Assembly (NCBI GenBank): GCA_964506435.1
Contig: CAZDLK010000001.1
Location: forward strand, 1 to 64,000
Length of the DNA: 64,000 bases
DNA from: JAOZHU01 sp964506435
GTDB taxonomy: Archaea; Thermoproteota; Bathyarchaeia; Bathyarchaeales; Bathycorpusculaceae
Reading direction: 5' to 3'
The notes below the pieces were generated by a model that did no database searches, was not told the origin of the DNA, and saw only the letters and a program-made list of their open reading frames with translations. Shown here piece after piece: positions 35,801 through 44,105 of this stretch. Position numbers and translations under genes: made by a program. The first letter of the stretch is position 1; every line of letters begins with the position of its first letter.

Positions 35801-35977
35801 GCTAAGTTGGGAAGCAGGCTGGGACGATTCAGCAAAGAAAGGTTGTCGCATTGACCTGCTGTTTAAGTCAATCCCACAAGATAACATCAAATGGGAAAGA
35901 CCTCGAGCAACGGGTTAACAGCTGGCTGGACCGAGTTGATCGTTCGGGCTTAGACTCAACTTGGCAAATATTTTTTA
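35801..35977 (+). ncRNA. candidate structured non-coding RNA, unknown class
   Basis: The ends GCTAAGTTGGG (35801-35811) and CTCAACTTGGC (35955-35965) pair over 11 continuous base pairs, two of them wobble. Inside, AGCAGG (35813) pairs with CCTGCT (35855), ATTGAC with GTCAAT, and CCCA with TGGG. An alternative 9-bp hairpin CCGAGTTGA / TCAACTTGG competes for the 3' strand and is followed by a T run (35971). A TATA box sits 29 bases upstream. It lacks the conserved motifs of RNase P, SRP RNA and tRNA. Structure was folded by eye only. Confidence 0.45.
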
Positions 35978-36000
35978 GCCTGTTGCTCTTTCAACACTAT

Positions 36001-36029
36001 GGCCCCTTTTAAATAGTATAAATAAGGTG
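36001..36029 (+). repeat. dispersed TATA/GGGG element, copy 4
   Basis: CCCCTTTTAAATAGTATAAA followed by TAAGGTGA; shares the TAGTATAAATAAGG core with the copy at 19613. It does not precede a plus-strand gene. Confidence 0.5.
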
Positions 36030-36126
36030 AAGCGTCTTTGTCACTGAAGCTGCAGAATACGCAAAATTCGCAATCTGGCTTCTTTGGCAATCTGTCAGAT
36101 TTAGGAAAACACGCATAATGTTTTTC

Positions 36127-36375
36127 TCAAAGTTTTTCATTGGATTTTTCTAGTTTTCTAGCTTCTTTTGGCTGTAAATGTTTTCGCCCGTGTGCTCTCC
36201 ACATGAAAACTGACAAAATGGTCATTAGAATAGTGATGACGTAGAATCCAATGGTTCCAAAACCGAATAGTACTGTACCGAACAGTAATGCAAAAACTAT
36301 GTCATCTAGTGGACTGACTACGAGAACGGTGAGTGCAAGCGCCAAGTACGCGACGAATTTGTTTTTTCTGCTCAT
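36127..36375 (-). CDS. small two-helix membrane protein
   Basis: 82 residues with two membrane helices (VAYLALALTVLVVSPL and IGFYVITILMTILSVFMW) and a basic tail. The first bases overlap the stop of an upstream 75-codon frame in an ATGA arrangement. No family recognised. Confidence 0.6.
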   Translation of the reverse strand: MSRKNKFVAYLALALTVLVVSPLDDIVFALLFGTVLFGFGTIGFYVITILMTILSVFMWRAHGRKHLQPKEARKLEKSNEKL

Positions 36376-36599
36376 TTTTTAATTACCTGTTTTGGCAAGG
36401 TGCGAAGTGGCTGTTCAAGTGATGGAAAATCTGTAGCGTCTGGAGATTTTTGTTCCGCAACTTGGACGAAAAAAGCTTCTTTTCTATCTGTTTTGATCAA
36501 GTCTATTTTGTGCGCGTGCATGTGCTTTATTCTTATTGCCTCCTCGTGGTTCAACCTTATTTTAGGGCAACGCAGATAGGTTATTAAATGGTTTTTCAA
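36372..36599 (-). CDS. possible small basic protein
   Basis: 75 residues from a TTG, rich in basic residues and without domains. Its stop overlaps the next start by four bases (ATGA), the pattern of coupled genes, which is the main argument that it is real. No ribosome-binding site is obvious. Confidence 0.35.
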   Translation of the reverse strand: MKNHLITYLRCPKIRLNHEEAIRIKHMHAHKIDLIKTDRKEAFFVQVAEQKSPDATDFPSLEQPLRTLPKQVIKK

Positions 36600-36719
36600 A
36601 GTTCTGCCAAAATTTCTGCCAAATTACGCCCTGATTGGTTGAAACAAGCATCTGCCTTGCTTTACGGGATGTTTGCTGAAGCTGTGTGCCGCGTTAATAA
36701 AGAAAGAAGAAAGGGGAAA

Positions 36720-37439
36720 TTATAGTCCGTAAACTGCTTGGATGCCCAATTTATCGCCAAGACCTATATCTCTCTGGTAGGTAATTCCGTAGCCTGAGTA
36801 ACCATACATTGTTAGGTAATAATCTACTGAGTTATAGAGGTCAGCTAATCCTGCCCAGTGCCCGAACTCATGAGTCACTATGTTTTGGACATCCATCTTT
36901 TTTGCTTCACCGCTTAGGCTCCAATCATACTTTGTGTTCAGTTTCATGTCCACTTCAGCTATGTCACCCGAGACGGTGTACCTCCAAATCATGGTAACAG
37001 CTATGACGCCGCTTCTATAGCGACCCCAGTCGACCACGTTGTATCCGTCTAGATTTCCAGAAGTTCTATCTGTGACACCTTTATACGCAAAAACGTCTGC
37101 TGAAGTTGCGTCATCCCATGTCGTTGCAGATAACGTGATAACGCTTACTACTTGATCTTCTGTGAACCCGTATTGATTACTGGGGTTAATCCAATAGTCT
37201 GCTGTAGTGGCGAAAGAGTAACCTAGAAGTGCATAATGATCATTCACCGCTGGGTCAAGCGGTGGAGTTGGAGTCGGCTTAACCGGTTTAGCACCAAACG
37301 CCCCGTCAGGTTTTGAATCGGCTCTTAACTCAAGAATCACCAGCTCTATTTTGTCTGGTTTCGCTGCAGCAATCAATGGCAACGCCGAGGCAACTGCAAG
37401 TAAAACTATTATGAACAGAGCTACGCTTTTAGTCCTCAT
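36720..37439 (-). CDS. secreted zinc metalloprotease
   Basis: 239 residues with a signal peptide (VALFIIVLLAVASALPLIAAA). The zinc site THEFGHWAGLAD near 189 has the HExxHxxGxxD form, with Asp as third ligand. A downstream MYGYSGYG near 211 provides the Met-turn of metzincin-like proteases. The Pro/Thr stretch near 52 separates the signal part from the catalytic domain. Acts outside the cell; targets unknown. Confidence 0.85.
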   Translation of the reverse strand: MRTKSVALFIIVLLAVASALPLIAAAKPDKIELVILELRADSKPDGAFGAKPVKPTPTPPLDPAVNDHYALLGYSFATTADYWINPSNQYGFTEDQVVSVITLSATTWDDATSADVFAYKGVTDRTSGNLDGYNVVDWGRYRSGVIAVTMIWRYTVSGDIAEVDMKLNTKYDWSLSGEAKKMDVQNIVTHEFGHWAGLADLYNSVDYYLTMYGYSGYGITYQRDIGLGDKLGIQAVYGL

Positions 37440-37745
37440 GTTTCATCTCTCACTTGAAACAATTTTCTGCTGTTCAAATTCTTAAAGCTTGTTGAAAGCA
37501 AAGACTGACGTTTTTTGGGTACACATAAGTTACTACACTTTTCCTTTTCGTATGCCATATCCATTTAGAATACTTCTTTGGATTGATTTGCGGGATTAAT
37601 TTTCACTCCAACCAATAACAGTTATTCTTGCTGCCAATTGAGTACTTGATGATGTTTGCTACAGTTTTCTGGTTAAGTTAAAGACACGCATTGACGAAGC
37701 ACATGTTTTTTGCGTTTTTCATGTTGCAAAAAGACTATTACTGCT

Positions 37746-37793
37746 GTAAACGTTCAGTTTGATGTCTTATTTTTGCGTAAACGTTTAATATAA
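37746..37793 (+). promoter_or_regulatory. promoter with two GTAAACGTT repeats
   Basis: GTAAACGTT occurs at 37746-37754 and 37777-37785, 31 bases (about three helical turns) apart, the second touching the TATA box TTTAATATAA (37784-37793). AAACGTTT is partly palindromic. The ATG at 37812 lies about 22 bases from the centre of the box, so the mRNA is probably leaderless. The rest of the gap from 37440 shows nothing else. Confidence 0.5.
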
Positions 37794-37811
37794 TTGCAGT
37801 GTAATATTCAG

Positions 37812-38078
37812 ATGGGGGTTTGTTTGGAAGCGTATATTCTTGTCAAGATAGCTACGCAAACAGACATGTGCGGTTATAGCCGTTCGGTGCTGGAAAAAAT
37901 CATGACGCTTAAAGGCACTAAGGATGCCCAGTTATTGTTCGGCGATTTCGACGCAATTGTTCACTTGGACTTGCCGAAGATTCATGATATTGAGAACACC
38001 GTGATGGAAGAAATACACCTCATAGAAGGCGTTGAATCCACGCTTACGCTGTTATGTGTGGATGAAAAAATATTATAG
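37812..38078 (+). CDS. stand-alone Lrp/AsnC ligand-binding (RAM) domain protein 1
   Basis: About 88 residues. It has the ferredoxin-like RAM pattern (AYILVKIATQTDMCGYSRSV, KDAQLLFGDFDAIVHLDLP, VESTLTLLCVDE) without a DNA-binding domain. Such small proteins bind amino acids or partner with full Lrp regulators. Start chosen by the TATA box; an in-frame TTG at 37824 is possible. Followed by a paralogue 17 bases later. Confidence 0.8.
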   Translation: MGVCLEAYILVKIATQTDMCGYSRSVLEKIMTLKGTKDAQLLFGDFDAIVHLDLPKIHDIENTVMEEIHLIEGVESTLTLLCVDEKIL

Positions 38079-38095
38079 TGGAGGAAATGTGAAAA

Positions 38096-38341
38096 ATGGA
38101 AACTGGCTACGTCCTTTTAAGCCTCAAACCAGGTGAAAAGAAAGAATTCATTCTCAAAATCAGGAAAATAACCTCGGTAAAAGAAGCGCGACTGGTAATG
38201 GGCAACTGGGACGCAATTGCCATCGTCGAAGCTGAAGACGTTGTAGAATTGGAGAGAGTCTACTTTAACGAGATTGATAAAATACCAGGCATAACCCATT
38301 CTAGACTCTACATCAAAGCTTGCCCACGAACAAGAAAATAA
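38096..38341 (+). CDS. stand-alone Lrp/AsnC ligand-binding (RAM) domain protein 2
   Basis: 81 residues, again a RAM fold alone (TGYVLLSLKPGEKKEF, ARLVMGNWDAIAIVEAED, ITHSRLYIKA). GGAGG lies before the ATG. The NWDAIAIV motif matches FDAIVHL in the first gene, so the pair arose by duplication and may form hetero-oligomers. Confidence 0.8.
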   Translation: METGYVLLSLKPGEKKEFILKIRKITSVKEARLVMGNWDAIAIVEAEDVVELERVYFNEIDKIPGITHSRLYIKACPRTRK

Positions 38342-38446
38342 TAACAAAAAATAATTCCGATGCTTCACTGTCCACATGATTTTTCAAAATAACCTACGCT
38401 TTTGTGAATACTTTTATTTCTGTTCAAGCCTAATTACTTGTGCCGG

Positions 38447-38511
38447 ATGATGAGAAGGCATTAGCTTGACCATCATGGGATGACAACTCAGAGTTACTCG
38501 GACGGCACTGA
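38447..38511 (+). ncRNA. possible C/D box sRNA
   Basis: ATGATGA (C box, 38447-38453), CTTGA (weak D', 38465), GGATGA (C'-like, 38478) and CTGA (D box, 38508-38511) occur in order. A TTTTATTT box is about 30 bases upstream. The C'-D distance of 24 bases is long for archaeal guides, and no terminal stem is clear. The sequence just before the D box is the 15-mer repeated at 42409. Confidence 0.3.
38493..38507 (+). repeat. 15-bp repeat GTTACTCGGACGGCA, copy 1
   Basis: Exact copy of 42409-42423, same orientation. The two copies flank the three-gene operon 38612-42212. Confidence 0.7.
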
Positions 38512-38611
38512 TTGAGGGACTTTATTGGCACTGTATGCTTCTAACGAAACAAATTTTGCATATACCATCATGTAGCAGTCTATTTTCCTTTTTCACATCA
38601 GCGACTGGCGG

Positions 38612-40501
38612 CTAGGCAAGACCGGCTTTTGGGAAATTATACTTGAACCATTTGTCAATCAGCTCTGGAGGCCAGCCTATTTGCAAAAGATCATTGTAAG
38701 CTTCTTCTGTCTCAAACAGGATCAAATCATTCTGGCGTCTTTCTTGCACGAGAATTTGGGGAATAAAAAAGGGTCTCTTCTTTCGAGTATCCCAACCAAT
38801 AAACTCTATTGCTTCCTCGTCTATGTAAAGGAAACCGTATCGGAAAATATTCTCTAGTGAAAGTCCAGACTTTTCGTTAAAGTCCTTTATCCACGCGGGA
38901 AGATTGAACAAAGTCAACTTGTCTTTTCCTATGTCTTTGCTCCAGAAACCGATTGAATGGGTGTGACCGTATATGACATTTGTTTCTTTTTCGCCCTCTT
39001 CTTTTGAGATGTCATTCCACCATTTTTCCACTCTGTCTTCAGCCTTTTCAGGCTTGTACTTCGTTGTTTTGAAGCTGTTCCAAACATCTCTTCCAACATT
39101 CACGATCAAGAAGGGGATTGATATTGCTCCCAGCGAGAGAAGCGTTATCCAGTCTGTTAACCCAATAGATCCAAATGCAAACAGCATAGCAATGTCAACT
39201 ACAAGCAACGCAAAAAAAAGCAATGCGTACTTACCAAGCGCTGTCGCCACCTTATTGAAAAGAGGCATGATTCGCCACGATGGCAACGTAAAAAGCCTGT
39301 CAAATTGATGACCGTGCAGAAACAATAGTTTCTTGTCGCCTTTAGAAGTGGCATATTCATGTTCCACGATATTAATACTAGAGCGCCCAAGCGGATATTC
39401 TCCAGAGATTTCGGCTAACTCATGGTCGTGATTTCCAAGCACATAAATTTTCTCACAATGCAACTGTGAAAGAGTTTGAACAATCGATCTACTGCAAGCG
39501 TCAACTGATTCCTTCGTTGTGTCCCATAATTCAAGTATGTCGCCAAGAAAGACCATTTTCTCAGGGGGTTTGATCACCATTTTTTCCTGTCCAGCCCCCC
39601 AATTTCCTAAATTCAGCACATCGTTGCCTTTTTGTTCTAGCGATGCAACCCAATCAAAAAAATCCGAAACAGCGTTAGGATTACAAGTCTGGTTTTTCTT
39701 TTTCAGCCCAAGATGCGTATCCGCAATTACCATGACGCTTTTCTTCGCATCCAGTTCTGGCGCTGTGTCTATTTTGCGCTTCTCGTAATTCTTGCTGAAA
39801 TCAACTTCAAACGCGAAGCAGATAGCGTTGACTGCCCATACCCTAAGTGGCCAACTGAATAATATTAGAAACGAGATGGGGTATTGGAAGCGAAAAGCCC
39901 AAAGCCCTTCCAAACCGCCAACATATTCCATGCTGAGACCTAAAATCAAGCTAATTATCATCAGAAAAAGGTTCCACTTCACCGGATGACCATAAGTATA
40001 GTAAAAGCTGGCTGCGAACAGAAACAGGTAAACTAGAACCAAGAGCCAATTGAAGACCCCTAAGTAATTTTGTAATACAATCACTGCAACCACTAGTATC
40101 AGCGATAGTATCACTGGCAGCGTTCTTAGTTTACTATTGTCTTTTATTTGCAGTGAGGGAATGTTCATAATGAGCTTTGTTATGCCTACTATGGAAATCA
40201 TGAACAGGCTCCAGCCGAAAACGGATAACGGTGAAGGGATGGCTTGGTCAAAATAGGTTAGGTTGCCAACTGAGGTGTGGGCGTATTCATCTACAAAAGA
40301 TAGCAGAGTGGCTGATACAGCCAAAATAATAAGGTCTTTGGTCTCCAGTTTGTTGCCCAGCACAAAACTGATTATCGAAATGCCAATGAATCCAGCTAAG
40401 TAGAAGATTGGCGTCAAGGTATAATACCCTCCCCAGAAGAACGCCGCAAAATTGATAAAAACTAGAACAGCGATTACTACCACGTTTTTCTTGTTAACCA
40501 T
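38612..40501 (-). CDS. membrane protein with calcineurin-like phosphoesterase domain
   Basis: 629 residues. The first half has about eight membrane helices (residues 1-230). The second half is a metallophosphoesterase: VIADTHLG near 260, VFLGDILELWD near 312, VLGNHDHE near 352, LFLHGHQFD near 385 and YGHTHSIG near 505, all metal ligands present. Two further helices lie inside at 405-460. It would act on a phosphodiester at the inner membrane face. Its start overlaps the small gene upstream by 8 bases. Confidence 0.82.
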   Translation of the reverse strand: MVNKKNVVVIAVLVFINFAAFFWGGYYTLTPIFYLAGFIGISIISFVLGNKLETKDLIILAVSATLLSFVDEYAHTSVGNLTYFDQAIPSPLSVFGWSLFMISIVGITKLIMNIPSLQIKDNSKLRTLPVILSLILVVAVIVLQNYLGVFNWLLVLVYLFLFAASFYYTYGHPVKWNLFLMIISLILGLSMEYVGGLEGLWAFRFQYPISFLILFSWPLRVWAVNAICFAFEVDFSKNYEKRKIDTAPELDAKKSVMVIADTHLGLKKKNQTCNPNAVSDFFDWVASLEQKGNDVLNLGNWGAGQEKMVIKPPEKMVFLGDILELWDTTKESVDACSRSIVQTLSQLHCEKIYVLGNHDHELAEISGEYPLGRSSINIVEHEYATSKGDKKLLFLHGHQFDRLFTLPSWRIMPLFNKVATALGKYALLFFALLVVDIAMLFAFGSIGLTDWITLLSLGAISIPFLIVNVGRDVWNSFKTTKYKPEKAEDRVEKWWNDISKEEGEKETNVIYGHTHSIGFWSKDIGKDKLTLFNLPAWIKDFNEKSGLSLENIFRYGFLYIDEEAIEFIGWDTRKKRPFFIPQILVQERRQNDLILFETEEAYNDLLQIGWPPELIDKWFKYNFPKAGLA

Positions 40502-40709
40502 TGCTTTCCTGCCTCTCCAACAGGAGGTAAATGACAGCTCCCAACGAACAGACTAATCCAGCGTACTGAAACATGTTTGCATATGGAAGATCAGACCAAG
40601 TTGCGAATGGTTCGACGGGAATCTGAATATTGACAAAGATGAAGAAAAGGCAACTCAAAAGAAAACCCAAGACTGCAAAAACTGTGGCTAGAAGAAGATT
40701 GGCGCGCAT
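40494..40709 (-). CDS. small two-helix membrane protein of the DUF362 operon
   Basis: 71 residues, two membrane helices (LLLATVFAVLGFLLSCLFFIF and MFQYAGLVCSLGAVIYLLL). It overlaps the phosphoesterase gene by 8 bases and follows the DUF362 gene by 3 bases, so it is part of the same operon. Unknown function. Confidence 0.7.
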   Translation of the reverse strand: MRANLLLATVFAVLGFLLSCLFFIFVNIQIPVEPFATWSDLPYANMFQYAGLVCSLGAVIYLLLERQESNG

Positions 40710-40712
40710 ATT

Positions 40713-42212
40713 CTATGGTCCTCCTGCTGCACTATTGATGAAATCCTGAATTTTCTTGAGATTTTCTGCTGACAATTTGCTGATGTTCACTCCACTCTCG
40801 TAGATTGCTCTGAGAATATCTGCTAGAACGAGGTTCATTGCCCTCTCCACTTCAGGCGTAACGTCACGGAAAACTGGAAGTGTAGCCAAGCCGAAAAGCA
40901 CAAAATCCGCAGCTCCATCAAAGAACGCCTGCATTCCGGGAACAAGAAGGAAGGCTTCAACAAGGGCTTCGTAGACTTCTGTGACAGCAGGATCAGGTTT
41001 CTCCCAGTTCTTGTCTTTTTTATTTGAGTAAGGCAAGGTTGAAATGTCAAAAGCCACATTGGCATCGCCTAACCCTGCATCGTGAGCCATTTTCAAATGT
41101 TTGACTTCAAGGGGGTTGTACCCCATCAGTTGGCAAGCCACTGAATCGGCAGCGACAACATCATTCGAAGCTATGATGGTTTCAAAGTCTACTGGTTTGG
41201 ATGAGAGGGGCCCAAAAGCTTCGCCTCCGATTGAACCATCGATTATAACCAAATTAGGTGTAAAGGCTTTGTTCACTTCGAAAACGACGCTTTCTATACC
41301 AAACCTGTGGAATTTTGCTTTGTTCTCTTCGGGGAAAGTTCCGTACATGTTTTTCATTGCGAGCGTCACGTTTGTGAGAAGGTGCGTTTTCATTGTGGCA
41401 ACCGATATAATGACGTCTGCTTCAACCATTTCCTTGGATACTGGCACAATGCCTATGGCGCTTTCTTCGCCAAAATTGAATCGAACCATGTCTGTTTCCG
41501 CGAGGTTAATGAGCGGTATCTTTGTTTCCTGTGCGTATTTCTTCCATCCTTCTGCCTCGGCTATTGGGTCGAATTTGGTCCAAATCATATCGGAGTCAAT
41601 CACAGTTGGCTGGGCGCCTATCTTTTGAATCATTTTGATGAGTTCGTCTACGACTTCAAGGCTTGTGAATGAACCGGGAATGTGGTGATTTCCACCGCAT
41701 ATGTTTGCCTTTATCAAAACTTTATCGTCTTTCTTAACGTAGTTGTTCATGCCGCCTAAGCTCTCGATGGCTTTCCTAGTGTTTTTGCGAGGTGAAGGGC
41801 TCCTTTGCACCGAGATTTTCGTTAAAGGTCTATCCCTTCGACTCTTCACATCTTTGTAAGAAACCATCCGCCAGAGAAAAGACCCTTGATCCAAGCGGAG
41901 AGCCAGCATGTAACCTCCTATATGCCATAAAGGATAAATGAGGAGCATAAAAACCGAAATTGTAACGTGGACGTCAGTCTTCGCGATTCCAGTTAAATCT
42001 GTGTGGAACATCCAAATTGAGCCTGGTGTTGGAGGCAAGGGCCAACCTAGCACATCTAAATAGAGAAGAGCGCTTCCACCCATAAAAAAACCAACGGAAA
42101 TAAGCCCCATCAAGACCGCTGTCGTTCGAAGGCTCCACTTAAATCTCTTTGAAAAATAGTATACTGCGAATCCCACTAATACAAGCGCAGGAGGATCTAA
42201 GAAGAAGCTCAT
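40713..42212 (-). CDS. DUF362 domain protein with N-terminal membrane region
   Basis: 499 residues: three membrane helices (1-120), then a DUF362 domain: VLIKANICGGNHHIPGSFTS near 172, VDVIISVATMKTHLLTNVTLAMKNMYG near 265 and a DGSIGGEAFGP motif near 320. DUF362 proteins occur next to Fe-S proteins and have no settled activity. The C-terminal 80 residues are helical. First gene of a three-gene operon; divergent from the radical SAM gene. Confidence 0.82.
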   Translation of the reverse strand: MSFFLDPPALVLVGFAVYYFSKRFKWSLRTTAVLMGLISVGFFMGGSALLYLDVLGWPLPPTPGSIWMFHTDLTGIAKTDVHVTISVFMLLIYPLWHIGGYMLALRLDQGSFLWRMVSYKDVKSRRDRPLTKISVQRSPSPRKNTRKAIESLGGMNNYVKKDDKVLIKANICGGNHHIPGSFTSLEVVDELIKMIQKIGAQPTVIDSDMIWTKFDPIAEAEGWKKYAQETKIPLINLAETDMVRFNFGEESAIGIVPVSKEMVEADVIISVATMKTHLLTNVTLAMKNMYGTFPEENKAKFHRFGIESVVFEVNKAFTPNLVIIDGSIGGEAFGPLSSKPVDFETIIASNDVVAADSVACQLMGYNPLEVKHLKMAHDAGLGDANVAFDISTLPYSNKKDKNWEKPDPAVTEVYEALVEAFLLVPGMQAFFDGAADFVLFGLATLPVFRDVTPEVERAMNLVLADILRAIYESGVNISKLSAENLKKIQDFINSAAGGP

Positions 42213-42515
42213 TTTCTCACCCTAAAAGTACTTTCTCCTTTTATTCGAAGTTCTACATTAGCTTTTTGGTTATGAGTCACTTTGACAGTAACTTCTAGAA
42301 AATTAAAAATATTGCGACTAATAATATTACTCAAGCAACAATCATGAAAAAATACGGTAATTATCGTCTGCTACATTAATAATCCTCGCCAAAATGTAAG
42401 AACCGAGCGTTACTCGGACGGCAAATATTGCTTGCTTGAACAAACGTTCATTGAACAGTAATTTTTAATAACCCAGCAACCATCTCTTCCCATAATACAT
42501 TGCAGCAAGGAGAGA
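42213..42515. other. divergent promoter region
   Basis: 303 A/T-rich bases between the DUF362 operon and the radical SAM gene. It contains the second 15-mer copy at 42409 inside a small hairpin (CCGAG CGTTA CTCGG). No coding frame is supported. Confidence 0.5.
42409..42423 (+). repeat. 15-bp repeat GTTACTCGGACGGCA, copy 2
   Basis: Exact match to 38493-38507. Here the preceding CCGAGC lets it form a 5-bp hairpin (CCGAG/CTCGG). Confidence 0.7.
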
Positions 42516-44105
42516 ATGATAACGGGTTCCGGCGTCAAAATCGTGCTAACCGCTTCAGCCACAGAAATGAGCGACTTCTTCAACAACCCTTTCATGGCGT
42601 TCGTAGGCGGCTTCGGCATAGGCCCCATCCCGCTGAGCTACGCTCGAAAATCGCTTTATCCGCGAGTTCCACGCAACGCCGAAGGCAGAGCCCGATTCGC
42701 GCCCTACGGCTTAAGAAAAGTTGAAGCCATGCTGCTGGAAAAAGGCTTCACGAAAGCCGACGTTGCCGTTGTCCACCCTGAAGATTTAGATGCTTTCGTA
42801 GGTCCAGACACGAAAGTAGTCGGCATCTCCTCCATGGATCCGACAGGCATGGGCTACGTGAGCAAAACTTACTCCTCGATCATCGGCGGCGGTGAACCCT
42901 TAAACGCTGTTGAATTCAAGAAACTCGTAAACCACCCCGCCATCAAAAAATTCAAGCCCAAAGTAATAGTCGGCGGCTTCGGTTCATGGCAGCTGGAGCG
43001 CAAACACGTAGCTGAAAGCTACGGCGTTGACTGCGTGTTCATCGGCGGCAAGCCAGACGGGATAGTGGAGATTTTCAAGAAAGCAGTCAACGGCGAACCT
43101 ATAGAACGTGTTGTTCATGCTGCTGAAGTTGCGGCAAACTGGGATTACACGACGATGCCGATGGTAAAGCATGCGGCTATTCACGGCGCCGTGGAAATTT
43201 CCAAAGGCTGCGGCAGAAACTGCCAATTCTGTACGCCTACTATGTTGCGCAAAGTCGACATACCTTTGGACAGGATCATGAATGAAGTTAAAGCAACTGT
43301 GAAGGAGGGCAGCGACCACATCACGTTGGTAACTGAAGACCTTTTCCTCTACGGTGCAACGGAAAAGAAGTTTGTGCCCAACAAAGAAGCAGTTGTGAAA
43401 ATGGTTAAAAGCGTAGCCGATTATCCTGGTGTCAAAAGCATCCAGGCGTCGCATATGTCGCTGGCGCCCGTTGTCTGCAAGCCCGACATGGTTAAGGAAC
43501 TGGCTGAAATCCTAATCGAGCGCAGTTGGTATTCTCACGGTAAAAAGCCCATAATCACTGCGGAAACAGGCATTGAAACGGGCAGTGCAAGGTTAATGAA
43601 GAAGTATATGGCGGGAAAAATGCTGCCTTACACGCCTGACAAGTGGCGAGAAATAGTCACCAACGCTTTCGGCATCCTGAACGATAACGATTGGTACCCA
43701 TTGGCAACCTTAATCATTGGTCTGCCTGACGAGAAAGAAGAGGATGTTTTGCAGACGCTTGAGCTCATGGATGCATTGAAGGGCTATAACGCGTTTTACG
43801 TGCCGCTTTTCTTCGTGCCCCTTGAAAACTGCATACTAATGAACAACAAGGGCGCTGAGTTGGATTCGCTGTCGAAAGCGCGATGGGACTTTTTCATCCG
43901 TTGCTGGGAATACAACATTCGCATTTGGCGTGACACATTCCTCGGAAACAGGTTCGCAAACCCTGTGGCGTACGCAGCCGTGAACAACGTGGCTATACCG
44001 ACTTTTGCCAAAATAATGGGCTTCTATTACGGGTGGAAGCGCGGCGAACAGTTAAAAGAGGCGTTTTGGCGGTTGGGCATGCCGCAGAAGCCAATCGAAG
44101 TTTAA
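42516..44105 (+). CDS. B12-binding-domain radical SAM protein
   Basis: 529 residues. The N-terminal part (60-185) has a Rossmann-like B12-domain order (VVGISSMDPTGMGY, VIVGGFGSWQLE, VDCVFIGG) without the DxHxxG base-off motif. The cluster motif CGRNCQFC is near 231-238, followed by TEDLFLYG near 270 and TAETGIETGSARL near 348. Class B-type methylases and related enzymes share this layout; the product is unknown. The final residues overlap trmI by 4 bases, convergent. Confidence 0.85.
   Translation: MITGSGVKIVLTASATEMSDFFNNPFMAFVGGFGIGPIPLSYARKSLYPRVPRNAEGRARFAPYGLRKVEAMLLEKGFTKADVAVVHPEDLDAFVGPDTKVVGISSMDPTGMGYVSKTYSSIIGGGEPLNAVEFKKLVNHPAIKKFKPKVIVGGFGSWQLERKHVAESYGVDCVFIGGKPDGIVEIFKKAVNGEPIERVVHAAEVAANWDYTTMPMVKHAAIHGAVEISKGCGRNCQFCTPTMLRKVDIPLDRIMNEVKATVKEGSDHITLVTEDLFLYGATEKKFVPNKEAVVKMVKSVADYPGVKSIQASHMSLAPVVCKPDMVKELAEILIERSWYSHGKKPIITAETGIETGSARLMKKYMAGKMLPYTPDKWREIVTNAFGILNDNDWYPLATLIIGLPDEKEEDVLQTLELMDALKGYNAFYVPLFFVPLENCILMNNKGAELDSLSKARWDFFIRCWEYNIRIWRDTFLGNRFANPVAYAAVNNVAIPTFAKIMGFYYGWKRGEQLKEAFWRLGMPQKPIEV

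Larger units (their letters stand above)
35526..36126. other. 600-base intergenic region
   Basis: It holds the start region of the nuclease-like gene, a candidate structured RNA with its own TATA box (35801-35977) and a dispersed TATA/GGGG element (36001-36029). No coding frame is supported. Confidence 0.6.
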
